DNA of 64,000 nt from Sipunculus nudus (GCA_026874595.1 CM049308.1:13414001-13478000); one strand, 5' to 3'. Positions 36,571 through 49,499 are shown, numbered from the stretch's first letter. Notes: generated by a model not told the origin, from the letters alone. Translations and numbers: made by a program.

Positions 36571-37969
36571 CCTGTGAAAGCAAAGCTGCCACAGACTTTG
36601 TAGTATGAAAATGGTCAATATAAGGTGAATCCTGATTATAGGTGACACAGAAAAACTATACTGCATGTACTGTTGAGCTAAGACAGGTCATTATAATAAA
36701 TTACTGAAAAAAAGTTAACACCTGTAGTGCGTATCTCCAGGTGTGTTCACCTGAGCAGGACCAGGGTACAGTTATCTATTGATTCCACTCAAGGCTGATA
36801 ATCTGTTGACATATAACTCTCCGATCAGGCTTAGGTATATTTTATAGACATCTCAAACTGAAACTGTTGATAACTTGTCAAGGATAAATGATTAAATGCC
36901 AATGCATAAATATGGTTTGTGTGCAAGCTGTATTTTTTATACATATTCCCTTGTTCAGTCTCTGAATGGTTGTTTTTGGTATGTTTATGTAAATTTCATA
37001 GCAACGAGTGACAGGTAGTTGACAATGCATGTTTTATAGCAATTTCATTTGGCCCCAATAATGAAGAATTAAATTTCGCCCTTGAATGTTGGACACCTCA
37101 AGTGCTGATTCAAGAGTTGCACATTACATTTGTCATATTTATAAATACATTTTAAATTATTATTACACTTAATCAGCATGATTGTGATAGGTATAATACC
37201 GGAGAAATGATTGTTAAATAGCAATTACCAATTTAAAAATCATCTTACTTAGTGGTGAGTGGTTACCTGTTAACAAGTTTTTACCTGAGGCCAGTCACAG
37301 AGGATGGGATTAGTGACCAAAAGAGGTAATTACAGCATGTTCATGTAAGTATAACACATTAAAGTTTTTACATGTTTTTATTACTTTATTGCTATATATC
37401 TTGTGTACACATTGTATGAATAAACACATTTAATTGTGTGCATCTTATGATATTATATTAAATAAAATTTAGTGTTATCACTTAGCTTTTATTACACACA
37501 TTAAAGGTTCTCATATTATAATATATAATATGAAACCTTAATGTTTGTAACATTGTAAGTCTCTCCCCTTGTGTTCTTTGTCTGAGTAAAGCAGCATACA
37601 TATCATGAAAACACTTGCCAGGTGTATTAATTTAGGTGGGAGGGTGTTAGGTGAAAGAATAGCAGAGTTTTCACTTAAGCATTGGAACTATTTCAAATTG
37701 TGTCTGGCTCCAGACGTCACAACAGTGTTGAATATCATTACACATGGATTTAGACTGGCATAAAAGCATGAAGTGTAAATTATGACCCCCTTACTTTTGC
37801 TTTAATCCATAATGTTTCTGCTTTATGTATATCAAATATCAGTCACATTATATCAGTTAAAATTTCATACAGTGGAATATGACATGTTAGAACAAAAATT
37901 AAGAAATAGCAGTGTAGGTCCGTGTGGCTTATTTTGATCTTTGAAAATAAAATTTAAAATTTCATATTC
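36571..37969. other. Unique sequence with possible regulatory motifs
   Basis: E-box-like CAGGTG and CACCTG and a MEF2-like tatattttata lie between about 36720 and 36860. No coding sequence is seen. Confidence 0.35.
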
Positions 37970-38515
37970 ATATATTCATAGAAGGGATATAGTGAGATAT
38001 CATACAGGAGTTGGCAATTAATAATGAATGCTTGTAAATAATTTCTAGTTCATAATGAGGTTTCAATTAGATATTATAATGTTAATATAGTAATTTCTAG
38101 TTCACAATGACTTAGTTCGATATCACTCAACAGTTAGGACCTAGTGAGATATACAAGAGTTTTCAGTTCATAATGGGGACTTATCGTACAAGATCTTTCA
38201 TTTCATAAAAGGGATATAGTGAGATACCATACAAGATTTGACAATTCATAATAAGAGCTTGTGAGATATCATACAATAATTTCTAGTTCATAATGAGGAC
38301 TAAATGAAATGTTATAATATTAACTAATAATTTATAGTTCACAATGACTCAATTAGTGAGACATCATTCAACAGTTAGGACCTAGTGAGATATCAGACAA
38401 GAGTTTTCAATTCATAATGAGGGCATTTGGATATCATACAAGTTTTGAGATATCATGTAACAGTAAAGACTGTGAGATATCAAAGAAGAGATGTCATTTC
38501 ATAATGTGGACTTAG
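37970..38515 (+). repeat. Degenerate ~55-60-base tandem repeat
   Basis: Units built on gtgagatatcatacaagagt and ttcataatgaggactta recur about eight to nine times with variable length. Confidence 0.6.
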
Positions 38516-39104
38516 AATCATTATCAGGATCAAGATTGATATTTCTGATTAATGCACCCAAGATACTAAGTAGCCGACCTGGATAGCTTTTTATACACTG
38601 GCTGTAGTCATTGTAATGCTTGTATGTGTGACCTGTAAAAGATAAAGCCACAGGGTAAGTGCTATTACTGTATTGTTACCTGAAGGTTTAAGCCCAGATT
38701 ATAGAGGAGCAGCTTACAGGGTCAATAACTTGTCTACTCAATACTGCTGACGACAACTTTGTGAGGTGACAAGCCCCATTATCTAGAAGTACAGGACATG
38801 TTAAGTATAGATTGACCAAAAAACGGATTAACCAAAGTACGTTTGTAAATATAAATCTGTTTTTGGCCCCCAGGGAGTTAATGTTTTTTCTAGTGTTTGC
38901 AAGCAGCTAGAGCAGTCACAGGCAAGATCTTATATTACACAGTCAGTCGGTGCAAACAGCAAATCATTTGCTCAGTATTATGTAAATCTTATTCCGGCAC
39001 CCAACTATTATAGCCAGACAGTCCAAATAAATGGATTTACTTGTGAATTGGACAGGGTGGACTAAGCAAACAGCTTGAATAAAGTTAGTAGTTTTTGGTC
39101 TGTG

Positions 39105-39395
39105 CTTGGCGACTTGTGTTTGTGTTAGGGAACTAGTAACGGAGTTACATGGGTCTGTTGGTCTCTGCCAGATAGTGAACCAGTCAGGCTCTGCCCACAG
39201 ATTGCCGGTTTCACCACATTATATAATCTCCAAGCATACCAGCTATCCTGCCTCTTATACTGAGCAGCAGAGAGACTTTGATCTGATCGGTGGTATGTGT
39301 TTTAGATTGACTTAACCTGCTGAGTTACCACGGGGACGACTACCCTACGTAGAGCTGAGAGGTTTTTATTAGGGATAAAGAACCAGATTTTAGGC
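39105..39395 (+). promoter_or_regulatory. Putative 5' UTR and core promoter of the 39-kb gene
   Basis: Unique, more GC-balanced sequence directly before the candidate first coding exon. A ttgaataaag box near 39077 may serve as a TATA-like element. One short upstream ATG frame (39148) closes within nine codons. The transcription start is inferred. Confidence 0.35.
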
Positions 39396-39445
39396 ATGGC
39401 CTACACCTACAGACGCTCACACACTGCCTTTGAGCCTGTTGACAG
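39396..39445 (+). CDS. Candidate first coding exon of an unidentified gene
   Basis: ATG at 39396 in the context ttaggcATGG opens 16 codons, MAYTYRRSHTAFEPVD, plus two bases (AG), ending exactly at a consensus donor CAG|gtaagt (39446). Phase is 2. The DNA is unique and less AT-rich than its surroundings. No downstream exon can be joined with confidence within the window, so the gene is probably long with a large first intron. I do not recognise the protein. Evidence is the good start, biased codon content and a perfect donor. Confidence 0.5.
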
Positions 39446-40059
39446 GTAAGTCAACCGTGACCAGTCTGTTCCCATTTAATAATTATATTCAATGTCAATT
39501 TCAGTTTAATTATTTGTGTCAGAATAATTCATATTTTATCACAGAATTTCATAATTTGAAATTTTCATTGGAAGTGCATTTGAAGTGCATTACCACATTT
39601 TAATCATTTTTTCTTTTTTTTTTTGTAGTGGTAAAAGTACATATGTAAAATTATATAAAGCATTTACTTTTATTAAATAATTTGAACTGCTTTGGTATTA
39701 TGAATGGCTCTGTATAAGGTTGCATAATTTTTTATTGTATGTATTGTATTGCTTTGTATTCTAATTGTATTAAGTGCATACAGCAGTGAGTGTGAGTGTG
39801 CTTCGGAGAGGAAGTTAAGTGTGTTTCATGGTAAAAATAAGTCTGTGAGTGGAAAAAATTTATTGATGAACTTTAATTAACATATTGATAAATTTTATTA
39901 CATTCAGCTATCTTTTGGTGGTAAGTTCATTAAGCATGGAGAAGTTTGTATTCACCCATTATGAGTCTTCCAACACTACTATGTACAGTGCACTTTGGTA
40001 CAGTACATTATCTGTGATGCATGGTCTATTGTGCCTACATTGCACTCTGCAGTAAAATA

Positions 40060-40960
40060 CAGTTAGGGGCCTAGACTATATAGTGTATAAAGCTCACTGC
40101 AGTAAAGTACAGTTTAGAATGCACAGTGTGTTCAGCTTACTGCAGTAAAGAACTGTGTAGAATGCATGGTGTATTCATCTCACTGCAGAAAAGTACAGTT
40201 TAGAGTGCATTGTGTATTCATCTATTTGCAGTAAAGTACAGTTTAGAGTGCAAGCATTGTGTATCCATCTCACTGCAGTTAAGAATAGTTTAGAATGCAT
40301 GTTGTATTCAGCTCACTGCAGTAAAGTACAAATTAGAATGCACAGTGTTGAATGCTTATTGCAGTTAAGTATAGTTTAGAGTACACAGTGTATACAGCTC
40401 ACATACTGCAGTAAAGTACATTTTGGGGTGAATAGTGTATACAGCTCACTAGAGTAAAGTACATTTTTAGAGTACACAGTGTATACAGCTCACATACTGC
40501 AGTAAAGTACATTTTGGAGCGAATAGTGTATACAGCTCACTACAGTAAAGTACAGTGTAGAGTGCACAGTGTATACAGCTCACTGCAGTAAAATACATTT
40601 TTAGAGTGCACAGTGTATACAGCTTACTGCAGTAAAGTACATTTCAGAGTACACAGTGTATACAGCTTACTGCTGTAAAGTTGTTTAGAGTGCATAGGTA
40701 ATCAGCTTATATTACCACAGTACAATACAGTTTAGAGTACATTACAGTTCAGATTACATGGATATTCAGCCTACTTATGTACATTACAGTGTTGAGTGCA
40801 TAGGTTTTCAGCCTACTACAGATCTTTACAGTTTAGAGTACATTATAGTTCAGAGTACATGGGTAATCAGGCTACTACATTACATTACATTTTAGAGTGC
40901 AAGGGGTATTCTACAAGAGTACATCACAGTAAATGGTGCATTTTGTTTGTAGTAGTATTT
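40060..40960 (+). repeat. 43-base minisatellite, about 20 copies
   Basis: The landmark tgcagtaaag falls at 40098, 40141, 40184 (variant), 40227, 40274, 40317 and 40360, i.e. 43-base steps with occasional 47. The unit is roughly cagctcactgcagtaaagta then cagtttagagtgcacagtgtat. Units decay after about 40680. Confidence 0.85.
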
Positions 40961-43008
40961 TGCTTGTTCTACTTCATTTTTCAGTGATTAACCTTTATTG
41001 TGTATCACTATGAGAATGATCTGTATAGCAGCATACAACTGTGGAAGGCGAGGTACCAGTATTTATAGTGAGAGCCATAGTAAAACTAATAGTTAGAGGT
41101 GCCTTATCATTTCACCAACAGGCAACATCTCACAAATGCCCCTGCCCTCCTTATTTATACTAACATGTTTGTTGTTCCCGGTGTTCATAAATTCCTGGCA
41201 ACTTACAGGAGCGTGGAATAGATACACTGCAGGGGTCTTACAGTTGTAGTGTTCCCAGCTGAGAGCCTGAGACAGTATTTAGCTTAACACAAAAAGTGGT
41301 GAGTACTATGTGATAAAAAGTATTATATTCCTATCAACATGCTGAGTGATATAACTGGACTCTAAATATCAGGTATGGTTTATTTGGTGATTTCGATCCC
41401 CAGGTCTTTTGGAAGGTTTGTTTGATCAGTCCTTAAATTTTATGTCTGCTGTGAGTAGCACTGGAATTTTAACTTATAAAAGACTGTTTCAAGCAAAAGT
41501 GTTGATTTTAAAAGGGTGTACCTGTATATGATCCCACAAGGCAATTGTATAGTATTGTTTTCTTTATTATCTCAGCAACAGCAAGTGTTTAAGGTTTGTA
41601 AGCTATGACAGTATTTGAACACTCTAGATGTATACAACATACATTACTGCACAGTAACCTCTTTGTCTGTTAGTACAGGTATGTGCTGCTTTCCTGGTGA
41701 CTAGGTTTTGTCTGAAATGAATATCATAGAAGCATGAACTCTCATGAACCTATCCCTGAAAATGTTGATCTTGGACTTGCTTCAACTCTTCACATGTCTA
41801 ATTAAGTCACATTGTATGTAAACACTGGCATAAGCAGACATCCTGTTAAACCCCTCTCTTTACCAGCTCTCATCTTTCTAATAATCCACTTGTTTTGAAT
41901 ACATGGCTCAGTAACCATAAATTTATTTTACCCCCCCCCCCCCTGAAAAATGGTGCCCTGCAGTGATCAACGGTCAGTCTGTCCTCCTGTCTGTCTGTCA
42001 GTGCTGCTATCTGTCTAATAGGGATGTCTCTGTTTGTATGATTTCTTTTTCTGTTCAAGTGTCTTCTGAGTAATGCTTATCAGGGGGAGAATTAGCTTCA
42101 CCTGACAAGATAAGGCTTGCATGCTTGTATGGTGTTAATACACCAGTGCTTGGCAGGTACTGTTAAAGGGTTCTTGAAAAGAAACATGCTTTTGCTGTCA
42201 ATCGTTAATGTGTTCTGGGATATTGTCAGGGTCACAGTACAACTAGGAATGCTGGGAATGCTAATCCCCAGCACTGACTGCAGTGTTTGTTCTCCAAGAA
42301 ATATCAGAGACACCCAAAAAAAGTGGTATACACTCCCTTTGGTCATATCAAGTAGTTGTTTGCAGACGCTGTTGGGTGATACATAAGTGTATTGACTTGT
42401 GGTGTAATGACCTGTAGTTTTTATGTAATTCCACATGCTGGGAACTTCCGTAGCCCTAGCTGTCTTGGTTACCACATGTCCTGTCTGTATCTATGATCAT
42501 CTAATTAGTGACGTGCTGCACTCGTTGTCGCCACCAAGTATGAAAAAAATATCTCTGTCTACTTCTTTACCAGATTATTCAAGTGTTTTGCTCCTTGTTA
42601 AGTTCAGTCCCATACAGTGCAGTCAGTCCAACTTTACGTATTTACCTTACACTTATATATATAATGTACTCCATGACAAGAACCCTTGCCAGTGAAGTTT
42701 AATTGATTATTATATTTTCAAACAGGTACATCTGTCTGTCTTTCTGTTTGTTTGTGCATCTCTGATATCACATAAAGTTAAGGGTGACCCGCATTGAGGA
42801 TTTTAAGTGAGAGGTATACCTTGAGATTGTAATGAGTTCATCAGATTTTCAGTTGATCATTTTTGTCTGTACATCACTCTGAAAGCATTAACTGCTTCTT
42901 GTGCTGACATATAATGGAGGAATTTGGTACTGCATGTATTCAGAAGATAAGAAGTATCAAGAGCACAGTTAACAGTATTTTTTAGTTCATTCAATACATT
43001 TGGTTTTT
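40961..43008. other. Probable intron, no exon seen
   Basis: Unique sequence with a poly(C) run near 41932-41944. Overlapping open frames at 42098-42475 on both strands are unsupported. A donor-like gtgagt at about 41298 follows a cataaattcc box and could mark another non-coding exon, weakly. Confidence 0.4.
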
Positions 43009-45034
43009 AGCTCAGCTGACTGAAAGTCATCTTAGCTATAGCGATCAGTCTTTGTTTGTCGTCTATCTGTCTGTCTGTTCGTTTGTCTGTCTGTCCCTTA
43101 ACAGGGCACAAATGGTAACCACTGGACCTAGAATCTTCTAACTTGACATCTATTGAGGTCCATGAAAAATCTCCTTGGAAACCTGAAATAAAGTCTCTGT
43201 TACCCATATCCTCTGAGTTATGGGGCTCAGAAGTACCCCCCAGAATAATAGAAAATTTGATACAAAAGCTCAAGTAACTGAACAACTAATGCATTGATCA
43301 CCATGATTCTTTGCATGGATATTGATCATGAAGCATTTCCTTCAGACTGGTGGTGCCATCTTATTTTTTTGAATTTTTACAATTTTTTTCTCTATTTTTG
43401 AGACCTTAAAAGATGCTGCCATCTGTTAACAGGGCACAAATCCTAACAACTGGACCTAGAATCTTCTCACTAGACTTGCAGAAAGATCCATGCAAAAATC
43501 TCCTTCGAAACCTGAAATAAAGTTTCTGTTACACATATCCACGGAGTTATGGGGCTCAGAAATAGCCCCAGAATAATGGAAAATTTGATACAAAAGCTTA
43601 AATAACTGAACAACTAATGCATTGATCACCATGATTTTTTGTATGGATATTGATCATGGAGTGTTTTATCAGTTTCTGCAGACTGGTAGCCCCACCTTTA
43701 TCTTTTCGATTTATTCATCTATTCCTGAGAGCTTAAAAGATGCAGTCATCTGTTAACAAATTCTAACCATTGGTCCTAGAATCTTCTTACTTGACATCCA
43801 GGGAGTTCCTTGAGAACTGTCTGTCTGTCTGTCTGTCCGTTAACAGGGCACAAATTGTAACAACTGGACCTAGAATCTTCTTACTAGACATCCAGGAAGA
43901 TCCTTAATAGATCTCCTGGGAAACTTGAAATAAAGTCTCTGTTACCCGGCCACATCCTCGGAGTTATGGGGCTCAGAAGTACCCCCCCCCCCCCTCCCAG
44001 AAAAATGGAAAATTTGATACAAAAGCTCAAGTAACGGAACAAGTAATGCATTGATCACCATGATTCTTTGCATGGATATTGATCATGGGATGTTTCACCT
44101 GTATTTTTTTAAAAATTTTTTACGATTTGTTTTCTCCTTTTTTGAGACCATAAAAGATGAGGTCATCTGTTAATAGGGAACATATCTTAACCACTGGATC
44201 TAGAATCTTCTCACTTGACTTTCAGGAAGATCCATGAAAAATCTCCTTGGAAACTTGAAATTAAATCTCTGTTACCCATATCCTCGGAGTTGTGGGGCTC
44301 AGAAGTACCCCCAGAATAATGAAAAATTTGATACAAAAGCTTGAGTATCTGAACAACTAATGCATTGATCACCATGATTCTTTGCATTTATATTGGTCAT
44401 GGAATGTTTTATCAATTTCTGCAGACCGGTTGCACCACCTGTTTTTTTTTTTAATGATTTTTTTTCTCTGTTTTTTAGACCTTTAAAGATGTGGTCATCT
44501 GTTAACAGGGTACAAATTGTAACCGTTGGTCCTAGAAACTTCTTACTTGACATCCAGGGAGTTCCTTGAGAAATATCCTTGGAAACCTGAAATTAGGTGT
44601 TTGTTACCTATATTCTCCAAGCTATGGGGCTTATAAGCATCCCCCCCTCTCTCCCCAGAATAATTGAAAATTTGATACCAAAGTAGTGCACAAATCATAA
44701 CATTGGACACAGAATCTTCTAACTTGACATCCTGAGAGTTCCTCAAAAGTTCTCCCCAGAAACCTGAAAATGGGTCACTGTGACATATATTCTAAGAGTT
44801 TCTGGGTATGTTTTAGCACCCCAGAAATAATGCAAAATACACTCAAATTACCAGATTCCTCAGGAAAGGCTGGTTGGATCGTCATCAAATTTGGTGTGCT
44901 TATGGGTCTTGATAAACTTGGGCTTATATGCATGAACAATGATGCCACCTACAATATCTTAATTAGTCGCCTGTGCATAGGACATATTGTCAACATGTCA
45001 GTCGGCTGAGCGTCATGACCCATGGGTCACTTGT
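43009..45034 (+). repeat. Family B pearl-like element, complete
   Basis: Starts AGCTCAGCTGACTGAAAGTC and has a (CTGT)n/GTCC-type run near 43060-43100. About five core units follow, with gttaacagggcacaaat marking each unit, and the end is TGACCCATGGGTCA (45016-45029) plus CTTGT. Both ends are flanked by T. Confidence 0.7.
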
Positions 45035-46139
45035 TGAATTAAAACATTTCTACCATTGACAGTGGTATGTGCAAGCTTTGTTTTATTGTTAAACTTATAC
45101 ACAAAAAAACATACACGCTTTAACTTTAAAACAATTTTCGAGGAATAGGTTGTAGCCTAATGATTCAAGCTTTGCTCTAAATCCTGTCATTCAAATCCTT
45201 ACATAACGAGAAAATAATGGAATTTCAACAGAGACTCTGTATATTGAAATGATCTTTGAACAACTAGATTTGGTCATCACTAATATGGTCATGTTCCTCA
45301 GATGGTGTTGTTGAATTTTTGTGACAGGCTAGTACATAAGTTTTGGCTAGGTGCAGATGTACAGGTTTTTGTTGTAAGGTGGCTTTCCTAATGGCGTGGT
45401 CAGAAAGTTGGGCATTACCGTATATATTAATTTAACAGGGTGAAAAGCTTAATGTAGAGAAAATGGGCCTTCCATGTTATGTTTTCCTCTCTTTAATGCC
45501 TTTGATTGCTAAACATGTGACATATTTAGTTTCAAAGCAGCAACTTAATACCATGATTTTGAAAGGGCTCAGATATAATTTTTTTGGCAAAGGATATGAA
45601 TTAAATATGAATAAAAACCTAATGTTGGTTACACGTAGGATATCTGCCTGAGGCGACAACCTGAAAGCCAACCAAATTCTATCAAAGCATTCATTCTTGA
45701 TTACCCTGTTCAGGGCACAAAAGCCCTTTTCAAAATCTAGCTTCAGAACTGTTTCCTGGATAGCATGGCTTGACAGGTTCAATTTATTTAAGAACAACAT
45801 AAACATGACCATGGTTCACTCTGTAATACCCTTAAACCAGAACAAAATATACAGGATGGGAAACATATTGAGTCTTTCTGAGGGATTTATTCCATGTGGC
45901 ATGCACAAGCTTTCCTCTGCTTTGCTCATAAAGCAAACTGCTCAGACAAGGCCAGCTATAAGGAAGACTTTTATGCCCAGTTATATGCAGATTATCAGAT
46001 GTCAAATAGAAGTATGAGGTTGATCTTAAATCAAAGCAAAGGGTTCTCAACAGTCATTATGTCCCCCACCCTCCAGGGGAGACACATTGTTTAGAGTTCA
46101 GTGGTCAGTTAAGTTGGCAGTCATTGTCTGTTGGATTAT
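45035..46139. other. Unique region with overlapping open frames, no gene called
   Basis: Frames at 45477-45812 (-) and 45697-46017 (+) overlap and share no recognised domain. Neither has clear splice or start context. Confidence 0.45.
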
Positions 46140-46700
46140 TGTGAATGTGACATATTATAAAGTGTTGCACATTTTTTCCTAAAATTTGAAATACAAATTG
46201 TTTCTACCTATATCTTGGACAAGTTTGAGAACTGGTGACCTGATCTTCAAGGTGAGATTTGCAGAAATTCAGAATTTCTTGTGAATGTGATAATTTTGTT
46301 CCTTAATTTTACCCACAAGTTGATCCCACCAAGTTCATAGAAGGGTTAAAGTACTAGTGACCTTGACCTTGATCTTCAAGGTCAAAATTACAGAACTCTT
46401 CGATTTTTCAGACCCAATAACTTTTGAAGTACTAAAGATTTTTCCTAAAATTTGACACACCAGTAGCTTCTGCCATGTTTGAGTAGACACAGTCTTCAAT
46501 GTCAAATCTGCCAAAATGTAAAATTTTGTATTTTTTGTATTTAAGTATTTTTGAAATATTGCATATTTTGTCCTCAAATTTGACACACAAGTTGTTTACA
46601 CTGAGTTATCAGAAGAGTTGTTTATGCTCTGTGATGAGTTTGTAAACTAGTGTCTTTGACCTTGAGGATTAAATCTGTGTAATTTAAGGATTATTGTAAC
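46140..46700 (+). repeat. Degenerate repeat with gaccttgaccttgatcttca blocks
   Basis: Three to four diverged units of about 150-190 bases with ttttcctaaaatttga, acacacaagttgttt and a tcttcaaggtcaaaat block. Confidence 0.5.
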
Positions 46701-47295
46701 CCCTTTAATATTTGTCCTGCATAAATCCTCAAATTTGGCGGTTTGGGCCCATGGGGAGGGGGCGAGGAGATATATATCTCTTTTTTGCGACTGCAAAAAC
46801 ATAGCCATTCTAGTTAAACTTAATTCTTGGAAGATTAGTCTTCTGTTAAATAAGTGATTGGATACAAGAAGTTCCAGTTAAAAGATTTGCTTATGCAGCA
46901 GATTCTTCCACAGATCCTCAGATCTCCCCTTCTCTGACAGAGGATTATAAGTAGCTATAATCAGTGTATGAAATATTCATGCCCTGAGCGTTGTAGAGTT
47001 ATGCCTGCGTGGTGTGCGGGGTGACTTTATTGCCCACTAACAGTCATCACTGGGCCTGTATAAGTGCACATGAAGCAGATTACTTGATGCTGATGGCCTC
47101 AGTCTGAAGAGCTGCTTTCATGCTTCAGCAGCAAGTATGATTATTGATTAGCAGCCACGGCTGACCTCATGGTATATATTTATATATACGTACTGCCACC
47201 TGTGTGAAATTTTCACCTGTCATTAACAAGGACCCCAGCCCATTATGGTGTCAGAGGTATTTTTCAACTTACCTCTTTATTCTTTTCAACTCTAG

Positions 47296-47342
47296 TCAAG
47301 TGCTGATTCTGCCATGAAACTGAGAAGACTGCTAACTGGTGT
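47296..47342 (+). CDS. Candidate 47-base exon of an unidentified gene
   Basis: A pyrimidine-rich acceptor (cctctttattcttttcaact then ctag) and a consensus donor (gtaagt at 47343) bracket 47 bases. Only one frame is open, SSADSAMKLRRLLTG plus two bases. It would need an upstream exon ending in phase 0, so it cannot follow the 39396 exon directly, which would reach TGA. Alternatively it is a first exon starting at the internal ATG (47314, MKLRRLLTG), or a 5' UTR exon. Strand agrees with the 39-kb gene. Confidence 0.3.
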
Positions 47343-47569
47343 GTAAGTAGACACTTGTTATATCACAAACTCCAAATTTACACTTAGCTTGCAACTTTTA
47401 TTTATCAAACTTGCAAAGTAAGTTCACATTGTGCAGTACAACTTGTAGGACTTGATATCAGAGAGGTCATTGGAGGGGATGAGGGTGTTGTCTGTTCCTA
47501 TGGGAGATGGTCCCTTATCTTGACATTTGGGATGGCCCCTAATTTGTGCTTTTGGGAAAGAATATTGGC

Positions 47570-48060
47570 TCCTTGTTTTAGCATGTATGAGAATAGGGTC
47601 TCTCATTAAAGTATATGTGAGAAAATGTTCATATGTTTTTTTTTTCTGTGAGAAAAGATGGCCCATTTGCAACCCTTCATGTCTTTGAGAGTGGTTGTCC
47701 CTTTGGTTGTGCTTTTCAGGGAAAATGGTCCCTTGTTTTTGCTTGTGAGAAATTATGGTCCCTTGTTTTAGCATGTGAGAGAAGATGGGCCCTTGTTTTA
47801 GCTTGTGAGAGAAGATGGGCCCTTGTTTTAGCCTATGAAAGAGGAAGGCTCCTGTTTCAACCTGTCAAATAATGAGGCCCTTGTTTTAGCCAGTGTGAGA
47901 TAAAATCCCCTTTTGTAAGGTGTGAGAAGATGACCATTTGTTTTGGCCTTTGAGGGATAATGGATTTTTGTTTTAGCCTGTGAGAGACCAAGAATGGCCC
48001 CTTCTTCAAGCATGTCAGATAGAAGAGACTCTTGCTTATGCTTGTATGGAAAACATAGGC
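47570..48060 (+). repeat. 30-base minisatellite, best preserved at 47740-47850
   Basis: The unit agaagatgggcccttgtttt plus agcttgtgag repeats in exact 30-base steps around 47761-47821 and degenerates outward. Because 30 is a multiple of three, frames stay open on both strands (for example 47633-47872 with a ten-residue LVLACERRWA periodicity). That openness is a result of the repeat and not evidence of coding. Confidence 0.75.
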
Positions 48061-49374
48061 CATTTTTTCCAATTGGAAAGGATGAGCACTTTGTGCCTCT
48101 GAGAGTGGTTCCTTTTCTTGGATTTCTAGGATTTCTGACACCTAAGGGCAGCCCATTGGATCACAGGGATGCTTGTTGGTTATTCCACTAAGTGATGGAG
48201 GGATTGCTGGGATATGTTTCCTACATGATCTTGGAGTAATTTTTTAAAGAATTTTCCTTAGTCAGTAGTTTTAGGATCTTATAGATACAGAAGGCCCAGT
48301 TATGTGTGTCAAAAGCAGATTTGTCTTTTTTTTTAAATCTTTTCTGCACCATTGGTAAGGGTATAGTGAGAAAGGTATGACAGGCACTACTTCAGTACAT
48401 AAAAGGATGACCTCTGTGACCTTTTGTAGTTATCTGTGACATGAGTGGGTGGAAGGAATAATAAATTATTTTTTTTACTGACTGGAAAGGTATATACACT
48501 CATTTTTTACCTTTTATGTGTGCATAATGTTGGATGGTGAGAAATAATTAGCCACATGTGCCTGTGTCATGTGTGGTGCCAGATTAATGGTTATGTGATT
48601 AACTGTAAATCTTTTCACGCCATTGTCACCCAACTGTTACTTTTTCATTCAGGTAAGAAGAAACTATAATTTACAATATGTCAGCAAACACTTCACAGTG
48701 GTTTCATATGTAACTGTAGTATATCAAAAAATCTACCTAAAACCGCTTGATCAATAGGTGTCACAAACACTAAGTTCATACTTGTGATATGAAGTAATGA
48801 CCTGCAGTTTGATAAAGATGTTATATATTATAAATCTAACAGGGAATATCATGTTCTCATTGTCATTGGTCATTTTGCTAGTTGGTTGGTTTGTTTGTAT
48901 GTTAACACTTTTACTAAAATAAATTATTTGATGGAAGGCAAGGGTTTTCCCCATGGAACAATCCATTTACTTCTTTAGGTAATCCGGATCACCATAAAAC
49001 ATTTTTATAGGGTTATTAACCATTGTGTTATAGGACAGTTTCTTTATCATGACTTAGAGCAAGAGCCATTCACTGGTATTAGGGGCTGCGTTTGTTCTTC
49101 TACTGGTAGGGAACAGAGTTCAGGTGTAATCCGAGCATGGAGTAGGTGAACTTCTCATATTTTGTCTGTGTAGCACACATCAGAGTTAATTTATAGGATC
49201 CATGCAGAGGTTTATATGTTCTCTGACTAATTTCCAGTTAATGTACGATATTAAAACAAATGTCTTTATGTAAGATTTATTCAGATATCAGGGGCAGATA
49301 GAGGATTTAGGAAAAGGGGGGTCCAACCCAGGAGGACTAATGACAAAGCCTAAAAAGGTCCCTAGGTCTGTAAA
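48061..49374. other. Unique sequence, no exon recognised
   Basis: AT-rich. A ttcag|gtaaga string near 48650 is a splice-like coincidence without an exon. Confidence 0.45.
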
Positions 49375-49499
49375 AGGGGGGGGGGGGGGGGGGGAGGTCC
49401 AGGCCGTAAAAATTGGTCTGAAATCCTTGATAAAAATTTGCAGTGGGCTGAAAAAGGTGGGGTCCTGGACCCTCCCCCCCCCCCCCCCCACCCCCCGGA
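49375..49499. repeat. Poly(G) and poly(C) pair about 80 bases apart
   Basis: About 20 G (about 49376-49395) are followed by a C-rich run (about 49474-49498) with ggtcc/ggacc inverted flanks. The pair can fold as a hairpin or G-quadruplex and is prone to sequencing error. Confidence 0.7.

Noticed and set aside
39106-39315. 69-codon frame upstream of the 39-kb exon
   Set aside because: It starts at TTG, not ATG, is in a different frame from the ATG at 39396, and lies in the likely 5' UTR.
42098-42475. 125-codon minus-strand frame, the longest open frame in the window
   Set aside because: It overlaps an 89-codon + frame, has no recognisable family or splice context, and one frame of this length is expected by chance in 64 kb.
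47424-48141. Several overlapping frames on both strands with repeated peptides
   Set aside because: All come from the 30-base minisatellite, whose unit length keeps frames open.
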